Source: Candidatus Poseidoniaceae archaeon
GTDB lineage: Archaea; Thermoplasmatota; Poseidoniia; Poseidoniales; Poseidoniaceae
Length of the DNA: 32,836 nt
Reading direction: 5' to 3'
Assembly: GCA_028353405.1 (NCBI GenBank)
Contig: JAOMOG010000017.1
Span: forward strand, 1 to 32,836
This document shows positions 22,302 to 31,936 of the stretch, one piece after another. The notes beneath the pieces were generated by a model. The model saw nothing but the letters and a program-made list of their open reading frames with translations, ran no database searches and was not told the origin of the DNA. How positions within the stretch are numbered: position 1 is the first letter of the stretch; each line of letters opens with the position of its first letter. Both the position numbers and the translations under genes were made by a program.

Positions 22302-22783
22302 TGTTCACCTCCAGTCCATCGGTGGGTTGGTGCACCAAGATTAGCTGAAATCTCTCCAAGGAGAATAAAGCGATCTGGTAGTGCTCTTCTAATCTTGCTA
22401 TCATCGCCAGATTCGTGGCCTTCAGGAAGTTCAGATTCTAGATGAGATGGGCAGCCGATTTCAACACGTAGGTTACGTAGTGCACGGCGTCCACTGCTCT
22501 TCTTTTGGTAAGGAAGCATTCCACGGATAGTACGCTTCATAATCATGTCCGGCATACGTGGGAAGAATGGACCCTTACGTGGATGATTCAACTTATACTT
22601 TGCTTGGTATGTAGTTAATACCGAGCGTGGTCGTCCAGATACGATTGCTTTCTCAGAGTTGATAATGATAACTTTGTCATCACGATCATCCCGTGCAGCC
22701 TTTAGGAGAAGTTCAGCAACAGTAGATGCTAATCGTCCCATGATGAGACCATCTGCGTTGAATACGTAGGTGGTTTCAGGCAA
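22298..22783 (-). CDS. rpl13: large ribosomal subunit protein uL13
   Basis: A 161-residue protein with NADGLIMGRLASTVAELLL, VIIINSEKAIVSGRP and the MIMKRTIRGMLPYQKKSSGR region, as in archaeal L13. It has the extra acidic, Gly-containing C-terminus common in archaea. Its start overlaps the eL18 end by 8 nt, and its stop overlaps the uS9 start, giving a tightly coupled operon. Confidence 0.97.
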   Translation of the reverse strand: MPETTYVFNADGLIMGRLASTVAELLLKAARDDRDDKVIIINSEKAIVSGRPRSVLTTYQAKYKLNHPRKGPFFPRMPDMIMKRTIRGMLPYQKKSSGRRALRNLRVEIGCPSHLESELPEGHESGDDSKIRRALPDRFILLGEISANLGAPTHRWTGGEQ

Positions 22784-23141
22784 GGATTACTACCCCCTTT
22801 CCGGTTGGGTTTTCGTTCATCAGCTCGTTGTAGGTCAAAAATCGACCTCCAGCGGCTTCTATTTTCTCCCGAGCGCCATTACTTACACTGTATGCTGCGA
22901 TAGTGTGGTTACTGACCAACTCACCTGAGCCAAGAAGCTTGCCTGGTATGAGGATTGTTGCACCCTCAGGGGCGTAGCGACTTACACGGCTAAGGTTAGG
23001 TTGGGCCCAGTTCTTGCGACTTCTTGATAATCGCATGGCCACATCTCGCCAAACAGCAGATCCGGTCTCACGAGACTGTGCCTTCAATACGCCGATCATG
23101 TCGACTAACTGAGTATTTGTCTTGTTTGTTGGATTGCTCAT
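22776..23141 (-). CDS. rpl18e: large ribosomal subunit protein eL18
   Basis: A 121-residue protein resembling archaeal/eukaryotic eL18. It has the N-terminal VWRDVAMRLSRSRKNWAQPNLSR region, ILIPGKLLGSGEL and the C-terminal GGRFLTYNELMNENPTGKGVVIL. It is the first gene of the four-gene operon. A Shine-Dalgarno GAGGGAG lies just before the ATG, so translation is not leaderless here. In many archaea rpoD precedes it; here the gene upstream is an unrelated helical protein. A hairpin (23212-23236) lies 70-95 nt upstream. Confidence 0.95.
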   Translation of the reverse strand: MSNPTNKTNTQLVDMIGVLKAQSRETGSAVWRDVAMRLSRSRKNWAQPNLSRVSRYAPEGATILIPGKLLGSGELVSNHTIAAYSVSNGAREKIEAAGGRFLTYNELMNENPTGKGVVILA

Positions 23142-23211
23142 TTAACTCCCTCGATGCTTTGAAGCAGCCCGCCGTCTCGCCAACCCATTATCAAACCACC
23201 GACGCGGTAGG

Positions 23212-23236
23212 GCTGTACTGCGCGTCGCAGTACAGC
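23212..23236. promoter_or_regulatory. 11-bp perfect hairpin upstream of the eL18 operon
   Basis: GCTGTACTGCG-CGT-CGCAGTACAGC on the plus strand: eleven paired bases around a three-base loop. It sits in the gap between the stop of the helical-protein gene (23286) and the eL18 start (23141), both minus. There is no T-run directly behind it on the minus strand, so it is not a textbook terminator. A stretch resembling TTTGATAA lies between it and the eL18 start. It could terminate the upstream transcript or act on the ribosomal operon. Confidence 0.5.
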
Positions 23237-23285
23237 GTTTGAGGCAAGCACTCTGTTTCAAGTGATGAGCGCCAAAAGCACCTTC

Positions 23286-23729
23286 TCATTCGAATAGAAT
23301 ATCGCCTTTTGCGTCTAGTAATTCAATGGTCAATCCCGCTGCCCTGCCTTGAATAATGATCTCTTCATGTAATGCATCTGAAAAGCTATCCAGTGCATCG
23401 AGTGCGGTTATTCCAGCAACATCGGTTAATTGATCGATTAGGTGATTCAGTACGCAACTGACCCCATAGGCTTGTCCAGCCCTAAATGCATGGTCAACGC
23501 CACCGATTTCTGGATCTTCTGCTTTCATACGTAGCATTACTTGTTGAGAATATGCGACTAAAGCCCCATATATTGTTTCAATTATCTGTGCTGCTTCCAA
23601 ATCTCCAAGCAATGTTTGTGATTTTGCTAATGCGGCCTGAACCGCTTTTCCATAAGTTCCATGTGCACCAATAGTGTCGTTTGTCTCTTGCTGCATGGCT
23701 TGGTCTATGAGCTGCTTCCAGTCGTCCAT
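23286..23729 (-). CDS. hypothetical all-helical protein, about 147 residues
   Basis: No family recognised. From the ATG at 23729 the product is almost entirely helical, with many Ala/Gln/Leu residues (for example AVQAALAKSQTLLGDLEAAQIIETIYGAL), and ends in a short strand-like DAKGDILFE. It has no signal peptide or membrane helix. A longer frame to 23759 would start at a TTG. A TATA-like GCATATTTATC lies near 23775, which would give a leader of about 20 nt for 23729. It lies immediately upstream of the eL18 operon, separated by a hairpin. Confidence 0.65.
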   Translation of the reverse strand: MDDWKQLIDQAMQQETNDTIGAHGTYGKAVQAALAKSQTLLGDLEAAQIIETIYGALVAYSQQVMLRMKAEDPEIGGVDHAFRAGQAYGVSCVLNHLIDQLTDVAGITALDALDSFSDALHEEIIIQGRAAGLTIELLDAKGDILFE

Positions 23730-23892
23730 ATGGTTAGCACGATGAAACCGCCCCTTCAATGTTAAGGCGATAAATATGCAAATTATGCAATCATCCTAAC
23801 TATTTTCAAATCCGAGGACCTTCATACAAAGCAATGGCTAGGTGGGCGCAACGCATTACGCCACACCTATGCCGCACTATTCAAACTCGAAG

Positions 23893-26800
23893 TTAGAATC
23901 CTGAATCTTCGTCACCATCATCAAGTCCTGCTTGACGTAGTGAACCATCAGCTGCTACGAATTCACCGGCTTTGGTTTGGACATCGTAAAGATTAACCAA
24001 ATCCTTTCTTCCAATCATTCCGTCCTCACCTAATGCAAGGGTTAGAGAACTAGAGATTGCATTTAGTGTCATCAATGCCTTATCGCGGTGTTCAACGCCG
24101 ATATTGTGATCGGAGTATCTTGCTTCTTCAAAGATTGTTAAGAATCCATCAAGTTGCTCGCTTGGCACCATGCTGAAGGCAGCACGAACTGCTGTTTCAA
24201 ATTCACGAGTTGTTTCGTAAACCTTCTTCATAAATCCATGCTTTCTGAAGTGCTTAACCAAATTCTTGTAGCAATCGAAAATTACAGCAATATACTCGTT
24301 ACTTGCTTCCAGTTGCATCATTGTATCAGTCAATATACCCTTTAGAGCATGTACCTGGCGACGCTCTTGTACGCGTTGCCAATACATGAAGCCTGCAATG
24401 ATTGCAGCCATCAAAACGATTGCAAATGCCATCATAGATTCAGGAGTGAACAATGATGATTGAGCATTGACATCGCTTAGTTCAGCCCATACAACTTCGT
24501 GGGTAATGTTATCCTGGGATTCTGAGAAGTAAGTAGAACCTGGGTAATATGCAATAATACGCCATCTTCCTTCACAATCAACACCATTACAAGTCCTACC
24601 ATCGAAAGCCCACTCGAAGCTTGCGTGTCCTTGTTCATTGGTCTTGGTCTTGTTGACTCCTTCCTTGACCCACTCATTATCTTCAGAGTAGAATTGGCGT
24701 ACGAACCATACTTCTTCGTTTTCAACCGCCAAGTCAAGGCGGTCGCGCAATAGTGCTATTTCACCTATAATCGCAGTTCCTTCTGGAACTCCGTTACTAC
24801 CTGAATGACTCCATGTTTGCTTAACTTGAAGGTCAACGCGGGAACGAACTAAGAGTTCTATATCCATGCTCGAACCATTCAATACATTGGATGAATCCTT
24901 ATCACAACCTCCAGCAACACGTAAATCTGGTTCAAATGCAACTCTTAGTGTTCTGAATCCTTCCAACTTGCCACCGGTTGTTTCAACACCCTTTAGCGAC
25001 GGATTCTGCAGTTGATCTCCACTGAACCATTCCACCGTACCATCTAATTCGTTAGTACGAATTGTTGCGATTGGGCGAACATTTTGCTCAGGGTCAAGAT
25101 AGATGTTCAAACACTTTCCACCAACGTATTGGCCATTGGATTGCGTTAGTTTAGCATCTATGTGGAACGACTCCTTCAGGTAAAGTACAGGATATGTACT
25201 TCCATTAGGCGCCATCCATGATTCAACACTGGACTTGAAAGGTCCAACTTCCATTATTGAAAGTGTAGAGTTAGAGAATACGTCAAACTCAGTTTGTACT
25301 GTTTTGTTTTCATAGCGGTATGCATCGTTGTTATCATATGATGAATAGATAACAGATACCTTGGCCTTTCCAGCCATTACGTCGCTAAGAGGACAAGTAA
25401 TAGCGTAGAAACCATCAGAATCAGTTGTCGATGTAGGACAAGCAATAGGGCCGGATTGGCCGTTAACCATCTCGTAATTAACACGAATAATTCTGTTCGT
25501 TAAGTTAGTTCCGAGTTCATCTGACAACTGTCCTGTAACAACCATTGGTTTAGGAACGATTTCACCGGTCATAGGGTCAACTTCGCTTGTGTAAACAATT
25601 TGATCATCAACGTCTAAATTAGTACGGCCGATTAAACTGAATCCATTTGCATTGTGAGTCATTATCACACGATAGTGATCGTTACCAGGCGTACTTACAC
25701 ATGGATCCCATGCACCTTGTATTCCTAGGTAAGAAGCTTCTAATGGAGCACATCCTTCATTTGGAAGTGTTTCTTCGAAGCGAACAATTACATTGACTGG
25801 TCCGAATCCATCTGGTAAGAAAGACTCAGGGTCTTCGCGTAATAGTTGCGGATTCAAAGGACTGATATTAGATTTCAAACATCCAATTGTCTCATTTCGA
25901 TCTAAGTCACCGTCTTGGTTGGCATCTCTGTCTGCGAAACCATCACCATTACCATCATAGAAACATAGATGAGAACCATCAGGTTGTGGCTCTGGCAAAG
26001 AAATCAATCCAGCTTGTGGTGCAACTGTTGCAACGACTTGTCGGTGGCTGATTCCGTCAAAGGCCTTACCTTCAAAGATAATATCAACCAATCCACCATC
26101 AGGTGCTTCAGGACCATCAAGAGCTGCTCCACCGGAGTCGCGCTCTAGGGTCTTATTGTCATCAACAAGTTGTGCTGTGAAATCCCAACGGTCTCCATTT
26201 TGGCGTAAATTAGGATCTGCTGTTGTAACTGATAAGTAAGACCTTGAAACAACCCACACTTCTTGTGTTGCTGTATTACCCTTCATTAATGGAGTTCCTG
26301 CGTATTCAAATTGCAAGGTGAAGTCACCTAGTTCATCTTGTGCTGAAACATTGAAAGGAATCTCAAAGAATCCGTTGTCATCTGTGTAATTAACACCCGT
26401 TCTTCCATCGAATGACCAAGTGTAATTGACTGGGGCATTGCGCACTGGTTGTAGAGAATTGTCAACTAATTTCGCTTGAATTGTAGTGTTAGTATTACGA
26501 TAAAGGCGAGGCAGGGAGGTCGTTTGGAAATCCGTAGTACCTACAACTGTTACATTGATGTATGCACCAGTGTGTGAAAGTGTTGTCGAGTTTCCTGTGA
26601 AATAGTATGCTGAGTTAGTGAAATCAACTCTTACACCATATGTTCCTGCACTGTATTGACTGTACCAAGACCAGTTGTAATCGTATGCTGCATCTCCGTC
26701 CTTCATTATTGGGCGCTGAGCATATGCTGTCTCTTGTGCCCCCATAAATTGTCCATTCTTGTCAACGTCAATTTGCAAAGCGACCGGGTCTGCATCCCAT

Positions 26801-29800
26801 GCATCATTGGTCCTATTTGTGACAGTACCAATGATTTGGAAACCTTCTCCAGTATTCATTTCTGGAACAATTTCACAACGTACTGGACTTTGTGGGTCTG
26901 TTGGATCAACAGCACCACAAGGCGGTAAGTTAGAATCTCCTCCATTGACTAAATTGATGTACCAATGTGTTGTATTAACAGATATGAAATTGCGTAGTCT
27001 TGCTGATTCACCCAAGAGTGTTGCAGGGTTTCCATCCCAATTTGTAGCGTATGGTTTGTAGTTTGCAACATCATTGAAGTTAATTCCTGCTGCAGTCAAA
27101 GCCTGTGCATGGAATAGAGTTGCCCAGTCACCAAAGGTACCATCACCGTTGTTGATAGTCGCATCAAAGTAGTAAACCGGATTTACTCCGTTTGCAATCA
27201 TTTGTCCTTCAATATTCATGCGATGCATAATACGAACTTGGAATGGGAGCGATTCATCGCCATGTAGCCAAGGGAATGGCCATTCACTTGCTAATTCTGG
27301 TGAGACTCTTGCAATAATTTCAATATCTCCAGAAGGTAAACTTGTATTAGAATAATCATATCTTACTGGCACACCGAGGCTGTCTAGAACTACGTTGTGG
27401 TTTAAAGTCAATGAATCCCAAACAATTTCTTCATATCCACCTGGAATCTGGCCAATGCCATTATCCATGGTTGAGTTCCAACGAACTTGTTTCCAAGTTC
27501 CTGAAATACCCAAATCTTGGATGAAGGTCAAAGAAGCCCAACCCGAAGAATCTGTTCGGTATCCCTCTCCACCAAATCCAGTGAAGTTCGTTGGGTGGGT
27601 CGTGTTACCGAAAATTCCACCAAAGATAGAGAATGTAATAGGTGCGTTCTTAACACGGTTATCGAAGAGTCCTCTCTCCCAATCAGCTGCGTAGTGTGCC
27701 TTGAAATCAAGCCAGAACGGTTGTTCATCACTGCGGAAATATTCCCATGCCGAATAATCAACTGTTAGGTTTGCTTCTACACCAACATTGTAAGATTGTG
27801 AAGTGTTTCCATTGAATGCGAACATTTCTGTTACTTCTGCATACACGATATATGTTGAACTATCACCTACTGATATGTCTTCAGGGTATAGGAATTGTCC
27901 GACACTGAAGTTTCCACCAGCATTTGTCAAAACATCAGTTGTTTCAACTGCTTTGGTTCCGTTTGCAGTCCACTCAATGGTAACTTGAACAGGTAATCCA
28001 ACCGCGTTCTCCATCTGGCCAGAAATTGGATTCACCCAATCTACATGCCCACTGAAAATCGATGGTGAACGTGCATCGATCCAAAGATTATTTGGAACGT
28101 TCATAGTGATGAAAGTTGGAGCTTTATCATCCTCGTCGAGAACACAATCATTGTCATGATCCCAGTCACTTGATTCAGCACCCGCATAGCATGCATCGCT
28201 GGTGAAGGAGTTTTCCAAATGGTCGAAATCAGGATCTTCACGTGTGTCATTGTCATCATCCATGTCTACTGCGTCCGGACCTGTTCCATTATCAAGAGGA
28301 TTAGCGATACCTTCGCCATCTCCAAAGTCATCGTGATCCCAAGGGTTGGTTGAGTTTCGGTCAAAACGGGTAGGCCAAAGTAGAACTTCGTCCACATCTT
28401 GCATTCCATCTTGGTCATCATCCAAATCAAGGTCATCGCGTGTACCATCGTTGTCGTGATCGAAGGCTTGAGTTAGACTGATTGCAAGTTCTAAGGTATT
28501 AGAAATTCCATCTGCGTCCCAATCATCATCCATCCAGTCAACAATTCCATCATTGTCATTGTCAAATGGCATTTGTTCTTCTCCCCAGAAACAATTTGGC
28601 ATTTGTTCTTGGAGAATATCGCTGATTCCATTATTGTCATCATCGAAATCCTCTGCATCAGGAACACCGTCATTATCATTGTCAACGTCGTAATACTTTG
28701 GTGCGCGTAGGCCTTGCGACATGACACCTTGATCCCAAACTGCTTGGAACCAACCATCTTCGTCAACGTCGGCATCATTACCATCGTCATCATTGTCTTC
28801 ACAATTAGTTCCGGTGAAGAATGCGCCATCGTATATTTGGCCTGCATCGTCATCTAAATCATCATTTGAATCAACTTCAAAGTAATCCCATATTCCATCG
28901 TTATCATCATCGACATCATACCAATCATAAACCGAGTCATAATCATCATCTAAATCGACTGTATCATTTGTGAAATCGCCATCCAGGTCGCCATCAACAT
29001 CGTTCTTCATCAAGTCTGCACCGAGTTCATCAGGGAACTCATCCAGGTGCTTTGGACCCATTCCGTCAACGTTCCACTGCCATAGCCCAGTAAATAGACC
29101 GAACCAAGCGATGAATGAATCTCTGTTATCTGTCATGTCAACATTGGAAAGTGCAGCGCTCTTTTGTCCATTGAACTCGTAATGGTAACAGCCACCTGCT
29201 GCTCCAGGGGTGCAGCTCCAATTTCCAGTGCTAGGACCGCCGGCGAAAGCGCCTTCGTTCCAGTTTTCATCAGGGCGAACAGAATAAGGTGAGCCCATTT
29301 GAGCATTTACTCCGTTCAGTGGCATATGGAACGCGAGAGCATAAGCATAACCACACACGAAACCTTGACCCAGATTTCCAACTGTCCAACCACACGTAGT
29401 TAGGTCGTACGAACCACCCATGCGGATATCATTGACATCGAGTACACCATCATTAGCTTCGTCTTGATCCCACCAATCTGGCAGACCGTCCGCGTCTTGA
29501 TCCATGTCCAGACCGTTGATTAGAGAATCTCCATCACTGTCAATATCCCAATCGTTTCCACCATTATATGGAGACCAGCGAGCGAATAAGAACCAATAAA
29601 ATTCTGGAACTGTACCTGGAGTAACTGGATTTGTAGTTGTATCATATCCATTGTAGTTTAGAACTACATCTTGGAAAGGATTGTGCAAGTAAACCATGTT
29701 CCAGTGGTCAGAGGTGTTATCTGAGTATGTTTGAGAATCTCCACTCCCATCCAAAGCACCACCGTCATCTACAGGGTAAAATGGTCTAGCAAATGAATCG

Positions 29801-31770
29801 CCTAGATCAAAATCAAGAACACCGCAGTTTCCGTCATCTGGATCGTATAAGTCTGAAATACCGTCGTTATCATCATCCCAATCGATGTCGTTTTCAAGTC
29901 CATCACCATCAATATCAGAATCAACTGAGTTTGGCCCGTCGTCGCGATAAAGTGCACCGTTGATAGTATGTAAATCTGCATCATTATCCAAATCACAATC
30001 CCAATCAATATCCAATGCATCCATTATGCCGTCGTTATCGTCATCTACATCTTCCCAGTTGTTGATTCCGTCGCCATCCCAATCGTTGAATTGTGAATGA
30101 GAAGCACGTTGTGATACACAGCGAGAATCTGGATTTGTAGGATTCGGATTAGCAATTGTAGGACAATTCCATGTTGCTACATCTGAAGACTTGTCCAATG
30201 GGAACGAATCGTTCTCATTTTGTATTTGGTCATCATCAAGGTCGTATTCGAAATTTAGCGCATCTCCGCTAACTAGGATGTTGTCAAGATTATCTGGTGA
30301 AGTGGTACCACCCATATCTGCATCCAACCAATCTGGGATTGCGTTATAGTTTTGATCAATGAATCTAAGGCGGTCGTCATCTTGGTCGTAGTCATAATCA
30401 AGTTCACAATCGATTCCAGGAATTGAGTCTGTATCTCCACCAGGAGTTTGGAATGGCGCTGTTAGATTGCTTCTTGTATAATCATTCAATCCGTCTCCGT
30501 TGGTGTCAATGTTGATACAGACATCGAGGATTCCGTCATTGTCATCATCTGGATCGGACATATCGAGTATTCCATCATTATCGTCATCATTATCTGCACT
30601 ATCTGGTGTTCCATCATTGTCGTTATCAGGATCGAGGAAGTTAGGTACTCCATCTAAATCTAAATCTCCATCAACAATTGCTGAAAATGAAGGAGTTCCT
30701 TCTGCGCCCATTGCACCGTGACCGGAGGTTGTGCTGTGAGTTCCTGCTGCTGCAACGCGTGCTGCCTCGTATGCAACATAGTCAACACCACCAGAGAAGG
30801 TTCTGTATTCGTTGAAAGTCCATGTACGATATGCTTCAAACATATTCCCAGCTTGTGTGTGAGATGTCGTTATTGAAGCATCGTAAGGATGTGAATCATC
30901 AACATCAGAAACGCCATCATCGTCGTCATCATCATCGAAATAATCTTGGACACCGTCGCTGTCTAAATCGCAAGGCCACTTAAATTGGTCAATTCGTGCA
31001 TCGTTATCATCGTCTTCATCATAACGCCCTGCGCCTGAACCATCACTATCCTCATCAGGAACGCCATCGTTATCGTGGTCAAATGGATTTTGGTCTGCAA
31101 GGTAGAATGCTCCGACTGGTAGATTTGTCCAAGGATGAATAATCGTGCTGTCTAGGTAACGGTCTGTTGTTACATTAATCGGGTCAAGTCCTAATCCTTT
31201 AAGAGCCTCATAATCAAGTGGGCCTTCGATAATACCATCATTATCATCATCCCAATCTAGGTGGTCGAGAATTCCGTCATTGTCATGATCGTATGGATCT
31301 GTTCCATAACATCCGTCAAAACGTTCTAACAAATCATAAATTCCGTCATTATCATCATCTAAATCATCGAGGTCGTTTATTCCATCGTTGTCGTGGTCCT
31401 CTTTGCTAGATTCTTCCAAGAAAGTAGAATAAGATGGAATTACTGATTCCAAAGCAGCAAGGTCTAGTATGACTCCAGATGATATCCCAGCATCACTCCA
31501 CATAAGATTGGTTAGAGCAGGGTGCCCATTTGGACCGATGTATTCCTGGTGACCAACCCAGCCGCCTTGGCCGCCTTGGTCAGTAGACTGTGCAGGTGAT
31601 TGTCCAATCGGCTGTCCTTTGACAAGCGCTGTTTCGGACGTTCCTTGTTCACCATCATCTGGTTGTACCAAAGCTAGTAATGGACTTGATATCATCAAAA
31701 AGACGATTGTCAAAGACATTGACAAAATTTGGCGTCGGCGTATTGTTTCATTTTTTGTGTTTGAGAGCAT
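23893..31770 (-). CDS. giant calcium-binding-repeat surface protein, 2625 residues
   Basis: A single-pass surface protein. The N-terminus has basic residues (RRRQ) and a hydrophobic signal segment (about 16-36). Residues about 125-1220 hold many DxDxDG repeats (TSP3-type, alternating DHDNDG and DDDNDG units) that should bind calcium in a stiff rod. They are interrupted by unrelated islands of about 50-140 residues (near 320, 700 and 790-910). Residues about 1220-2440 are beta-sandwich Ig-like domains with many N-X-S/T sequons and a DGNGDG-type site near 1950. A membrane helix lies near 2443-2464. The cytosolic tail of about 160 residues contains TREFETAVR ... FEEARYSDH, resembling the DUF4129 domain. 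A Shine-Dalgarno (GAGGTGG) precedes the ATG. Adhesion or S-layer function is inferred. Confidence 0.85.
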   Translation of the reverse strand: MLSNTKNETIRRRQILSMSLTIVFLMISSPLLALVQPDDGEQGTSETALVKGQPIGQSPAQSTDQGGQGGWVGHQEYIGPNGHPALTNLMWSDAGISSGVILDLAALESVIPSYSTFLEESSKEDHDNDGINDLDDLDDDNDGIYDLLERFDGCYGTDPYDHDNDGILDHLDWDDDNDGIIEGPLDYEALKGLGLDPINVTTDRYLDSTIIHPWTNLPVGAFYLADQNPFDHDNDGVPDEDSDGSGAGRYDEDDDNDARIDQFKWPCDLDSDGVQDYFDDDDDDDGVSDVDDSHPYDASITTSHTQAGNMFEAYRTWTFNEYRTFSGGVDYVAYEAARVAAAGTHSTTSGHGAMGAEGTPSFSAIVDGDLDLDGVPNFLDPDNDNDGTPDSADNDDDNDGILDMSDPDDDNDGILDVCINIDTNGDGLNDYTRSNLTAPFQTPGGDTDSIPGIDCELDYDYDQDDDRLRFIDQNYNAIPDWLDADMGGTTSPDNLDNILVSGDALNFEYDLDDDQIQNENDSFPLDKSSDVATWNCPTIANPNPTNPDSRCVSQRASHSQFNDWDGDGINNWEDVDDDNDGIMDALDIDWDCDLDNDADLHTINGALYRDDGPNSVDSDIDGDGLENDIDWDDDNDGISDLYDPDDGNCGVLDFDLGDSFARPFYPVDDGGALDGSGDSQTYSDNTSDHWNMVYLHNPFQDVVLNYNGYDTTTNPVTPGTVPEFYWFLFARWSPYNGGNDWDIDSDGDSLINGLDMDQDADGLPDWWDQDEANDGVLDVNDIRMGGSYDLTTCGWTVGNLGQGFVCGYAYALAFHMPLNGVNAQMGSPYSVRPDENWNEGAFAGGPSTGNWSCTPGAAGGCYHYEFNGQKSAALSNVDMTDNRDSFIAWFGLFTGLWQWNVDGMGPKHLDEFPDELGADLMKNDVDGDLDGDFTNDTVDLDDDYDSVYDWYDVDDDNDGIWDYFEVDSNDDLDDDAGQIYDGAFFTGTNCEDNDDDGNDADVDEDGWFQAVWDQGVMSQGLRAPKYYDVDNDNDGVPDAEDFDDDNNGISDILQEQMPNCFWGEEQMPFDNDNDGIVDWMDDDWDADGISNTLELAISLTQAFDHDNDGTRDDLDLDDDQDGMQDVDEVLLWPTRFDRNSTNPWDHDDFGDGEGIANPLDNGTGPDAVDMDDDNDTREDPDFDHLENSFTSDACYAGAESSDWDHDNDCVLDEDDKAPTFITMNVPNNLWIDARSPSIFSGHVDWVNPISGQMENAVGLPVQVTIEWTANGTKAVETTDVLTNAGGNFSVGQFLYPEDISVGDSSTYIVYAEVTEMFAFNGNTSQSYNVGVEANLTVDYSAWEYFRSDEQPFWLDFKAHYAADWERGLFDNRVKNAPITFSIFGGIFGNTTHPTNFTGFGGEGYRTDSSGWASLTFIQDLGISGTWKQVRWNSTMDNGIGQIPGGYEEIVWDSLTLNHNVVLDSLGVPVRYDYSNTSLPSGDIEIIARVSPELASEWPFPWLHGDESLPFQVRIMHRMNIEGQMIANGVNPVYYFDATINNGDGTFGDWATLFHAQALTAAGINFNDVANYKPYATNWDGNPATLLGESARLRNFISVNTTHWYINLVNGGDSNLPPCGAVDPTDPQSPVRCEIVPEMNTGEGFQIIGTVTNRTNDAWDADPVALQIDVDKNGQFMGAQETAYAQRPIMKDGDAAYDYNWSWYSQYSAGTYGVRVDFTNSAYYFTGNSTTLSHTGAYINVTVVGTTDFQTTSLPRLYRNTNTTIQAKLVDNSLQPVRNAPVNYTWSFDGRTGVNYTDDNGFFEIPFNVSAQDELGDFTLQFEYAGTPLMKGNTATQEVWVVSRSYLSVTTADPNLRQNGDRWDFTAQLVDDNKTLERDSGGAALDGPEAPDGGLVDIIFEGKAFDGISHRQVVATVAPQAGLISLPEPQPDGSHLCFYDGNGDGFADRDANQDGDLDRNETIGCLKSNISPLNPQLLREDPESFLPDGFGPVNVIVRFEETLPNEGCAPLEASYLGIQGAWDPCVSTPGNDHYRVIMTHNANGFSLIGRTNLDVDDQIVYTSEVDPMTGEIVPKPMVVTGQLSDELGTNLTNRIIRVNYEMVNGQSGPIACPTSTTDSDGFYAITCPLSDVMAGKAKVSVIYSSYDNNDAYRYENKTVQTEFDVFSNSTLSIMEVGPFKSSVESWMAPNGSTYPVLYLKESFHIDAKLTQSNGQYVGGKCLNIYLDPEQNVRPIATIRTNELDGTVEWFSGDQLQNPSLKGVETTGGKLEGFRTLRVAFEPDLRVAGGCDKDSSNVLNGSSMDIELLVRSRVDLQVKQTWSHSGSNGVPEGTAIIGEIALLRDRLDLAVENEEVWFVRQFYSEDNEWVKEGVNKTKTNEQGHASFEWAFDGRTCNGVDCEGRWRIIAYYPGSTYFSESQDNITHEVVWAELSDVNAQSSLFTPESMMAFAIVLMAAIIAGFMYWQRVQERRQVHALKGILTDTMMQLEASNEYIAVIFDCYKNLVKHFRKHGFMKKVYETTREFETAVRAAFSMVPSEQLDGFLTIFEEARYSDHNIGVEHRDKALMTLNAISSSLTLALGEDGMIGRKDLVNLYDVQTKAGEFVAADGSLRQAGLDDGDEDSGF
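28121..31398 (-). repeat. DxDxDG (TSP3-type) repeat array inside the giant gene
   Basis: Dozens of short units encoding D-x-D-N-D-G-hydrophobic-x-D. At the DNA level this appears on the plus strand as recurrent 'cc(a/g)tc(a/g)tt(a/g)tc(a/g)tc' blocks. The repeats are at the protein level; codons vary between units, so they are not an identical-copy satellite. The last unit (DHDNDCVLDEDDK) replaces the Gly by Cys. Confidence 0.8.
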
Positions 31771-31840
31771 GTGGCCACCTCGTAATTATTCTGTGACCGA
31801 GGTACCCTATTTGAAGAGAATGGCGCGACCGTGCACTTGT

Positions 31841-31866
31841 GTATCATGACGCCGTTCGCGTATCAT
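31841..31866. promoter_or_regulatory. direct repeat GTATCAT x2 upstream of the giant gene
   Basis: GTATCAT occurs at 31841-31847 and 31860-31866, 19 nt apart start to start, about two helical turns. Both copies lie 70-100 nt upstream of the giant gene's ATG on its promoter side. They could be paired regulator sites; chance is not excluded. Confidence 0.25.
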
Positions 31867-31876
31867 CTGCAGTAAT

Positions 31877-31897
31877 TATTTTCAATATTTGAAAATA
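31877..31897. promoter_or_regulatory. 21-bp AT-rich dyad between the two repeat-protein genes
   Basis: TATTTTCAA-TAT-TTGAAAATA, nine-base arms around three bases, about 110-130 nt upstream of the giant gene's ATG. The minus strand then runs into T-rich sequence on the far side (31898-31906). It may be an operator for the giant gene or a second transcript-end structure for the upstream gene. Confidence 0.4.
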
Positions 31898-31936
31898 TAA
31901 AAAAAGAATCACATAGTTAGTGATAGAAAAAGGAGA

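Noticed and set aside
28121-31398. Regular short repeats as a CRISPR array or satellite
   Set aside because: They encode in-frame DxDxDG protein repeats with varying codons and no constant repeat/spacer sizes.
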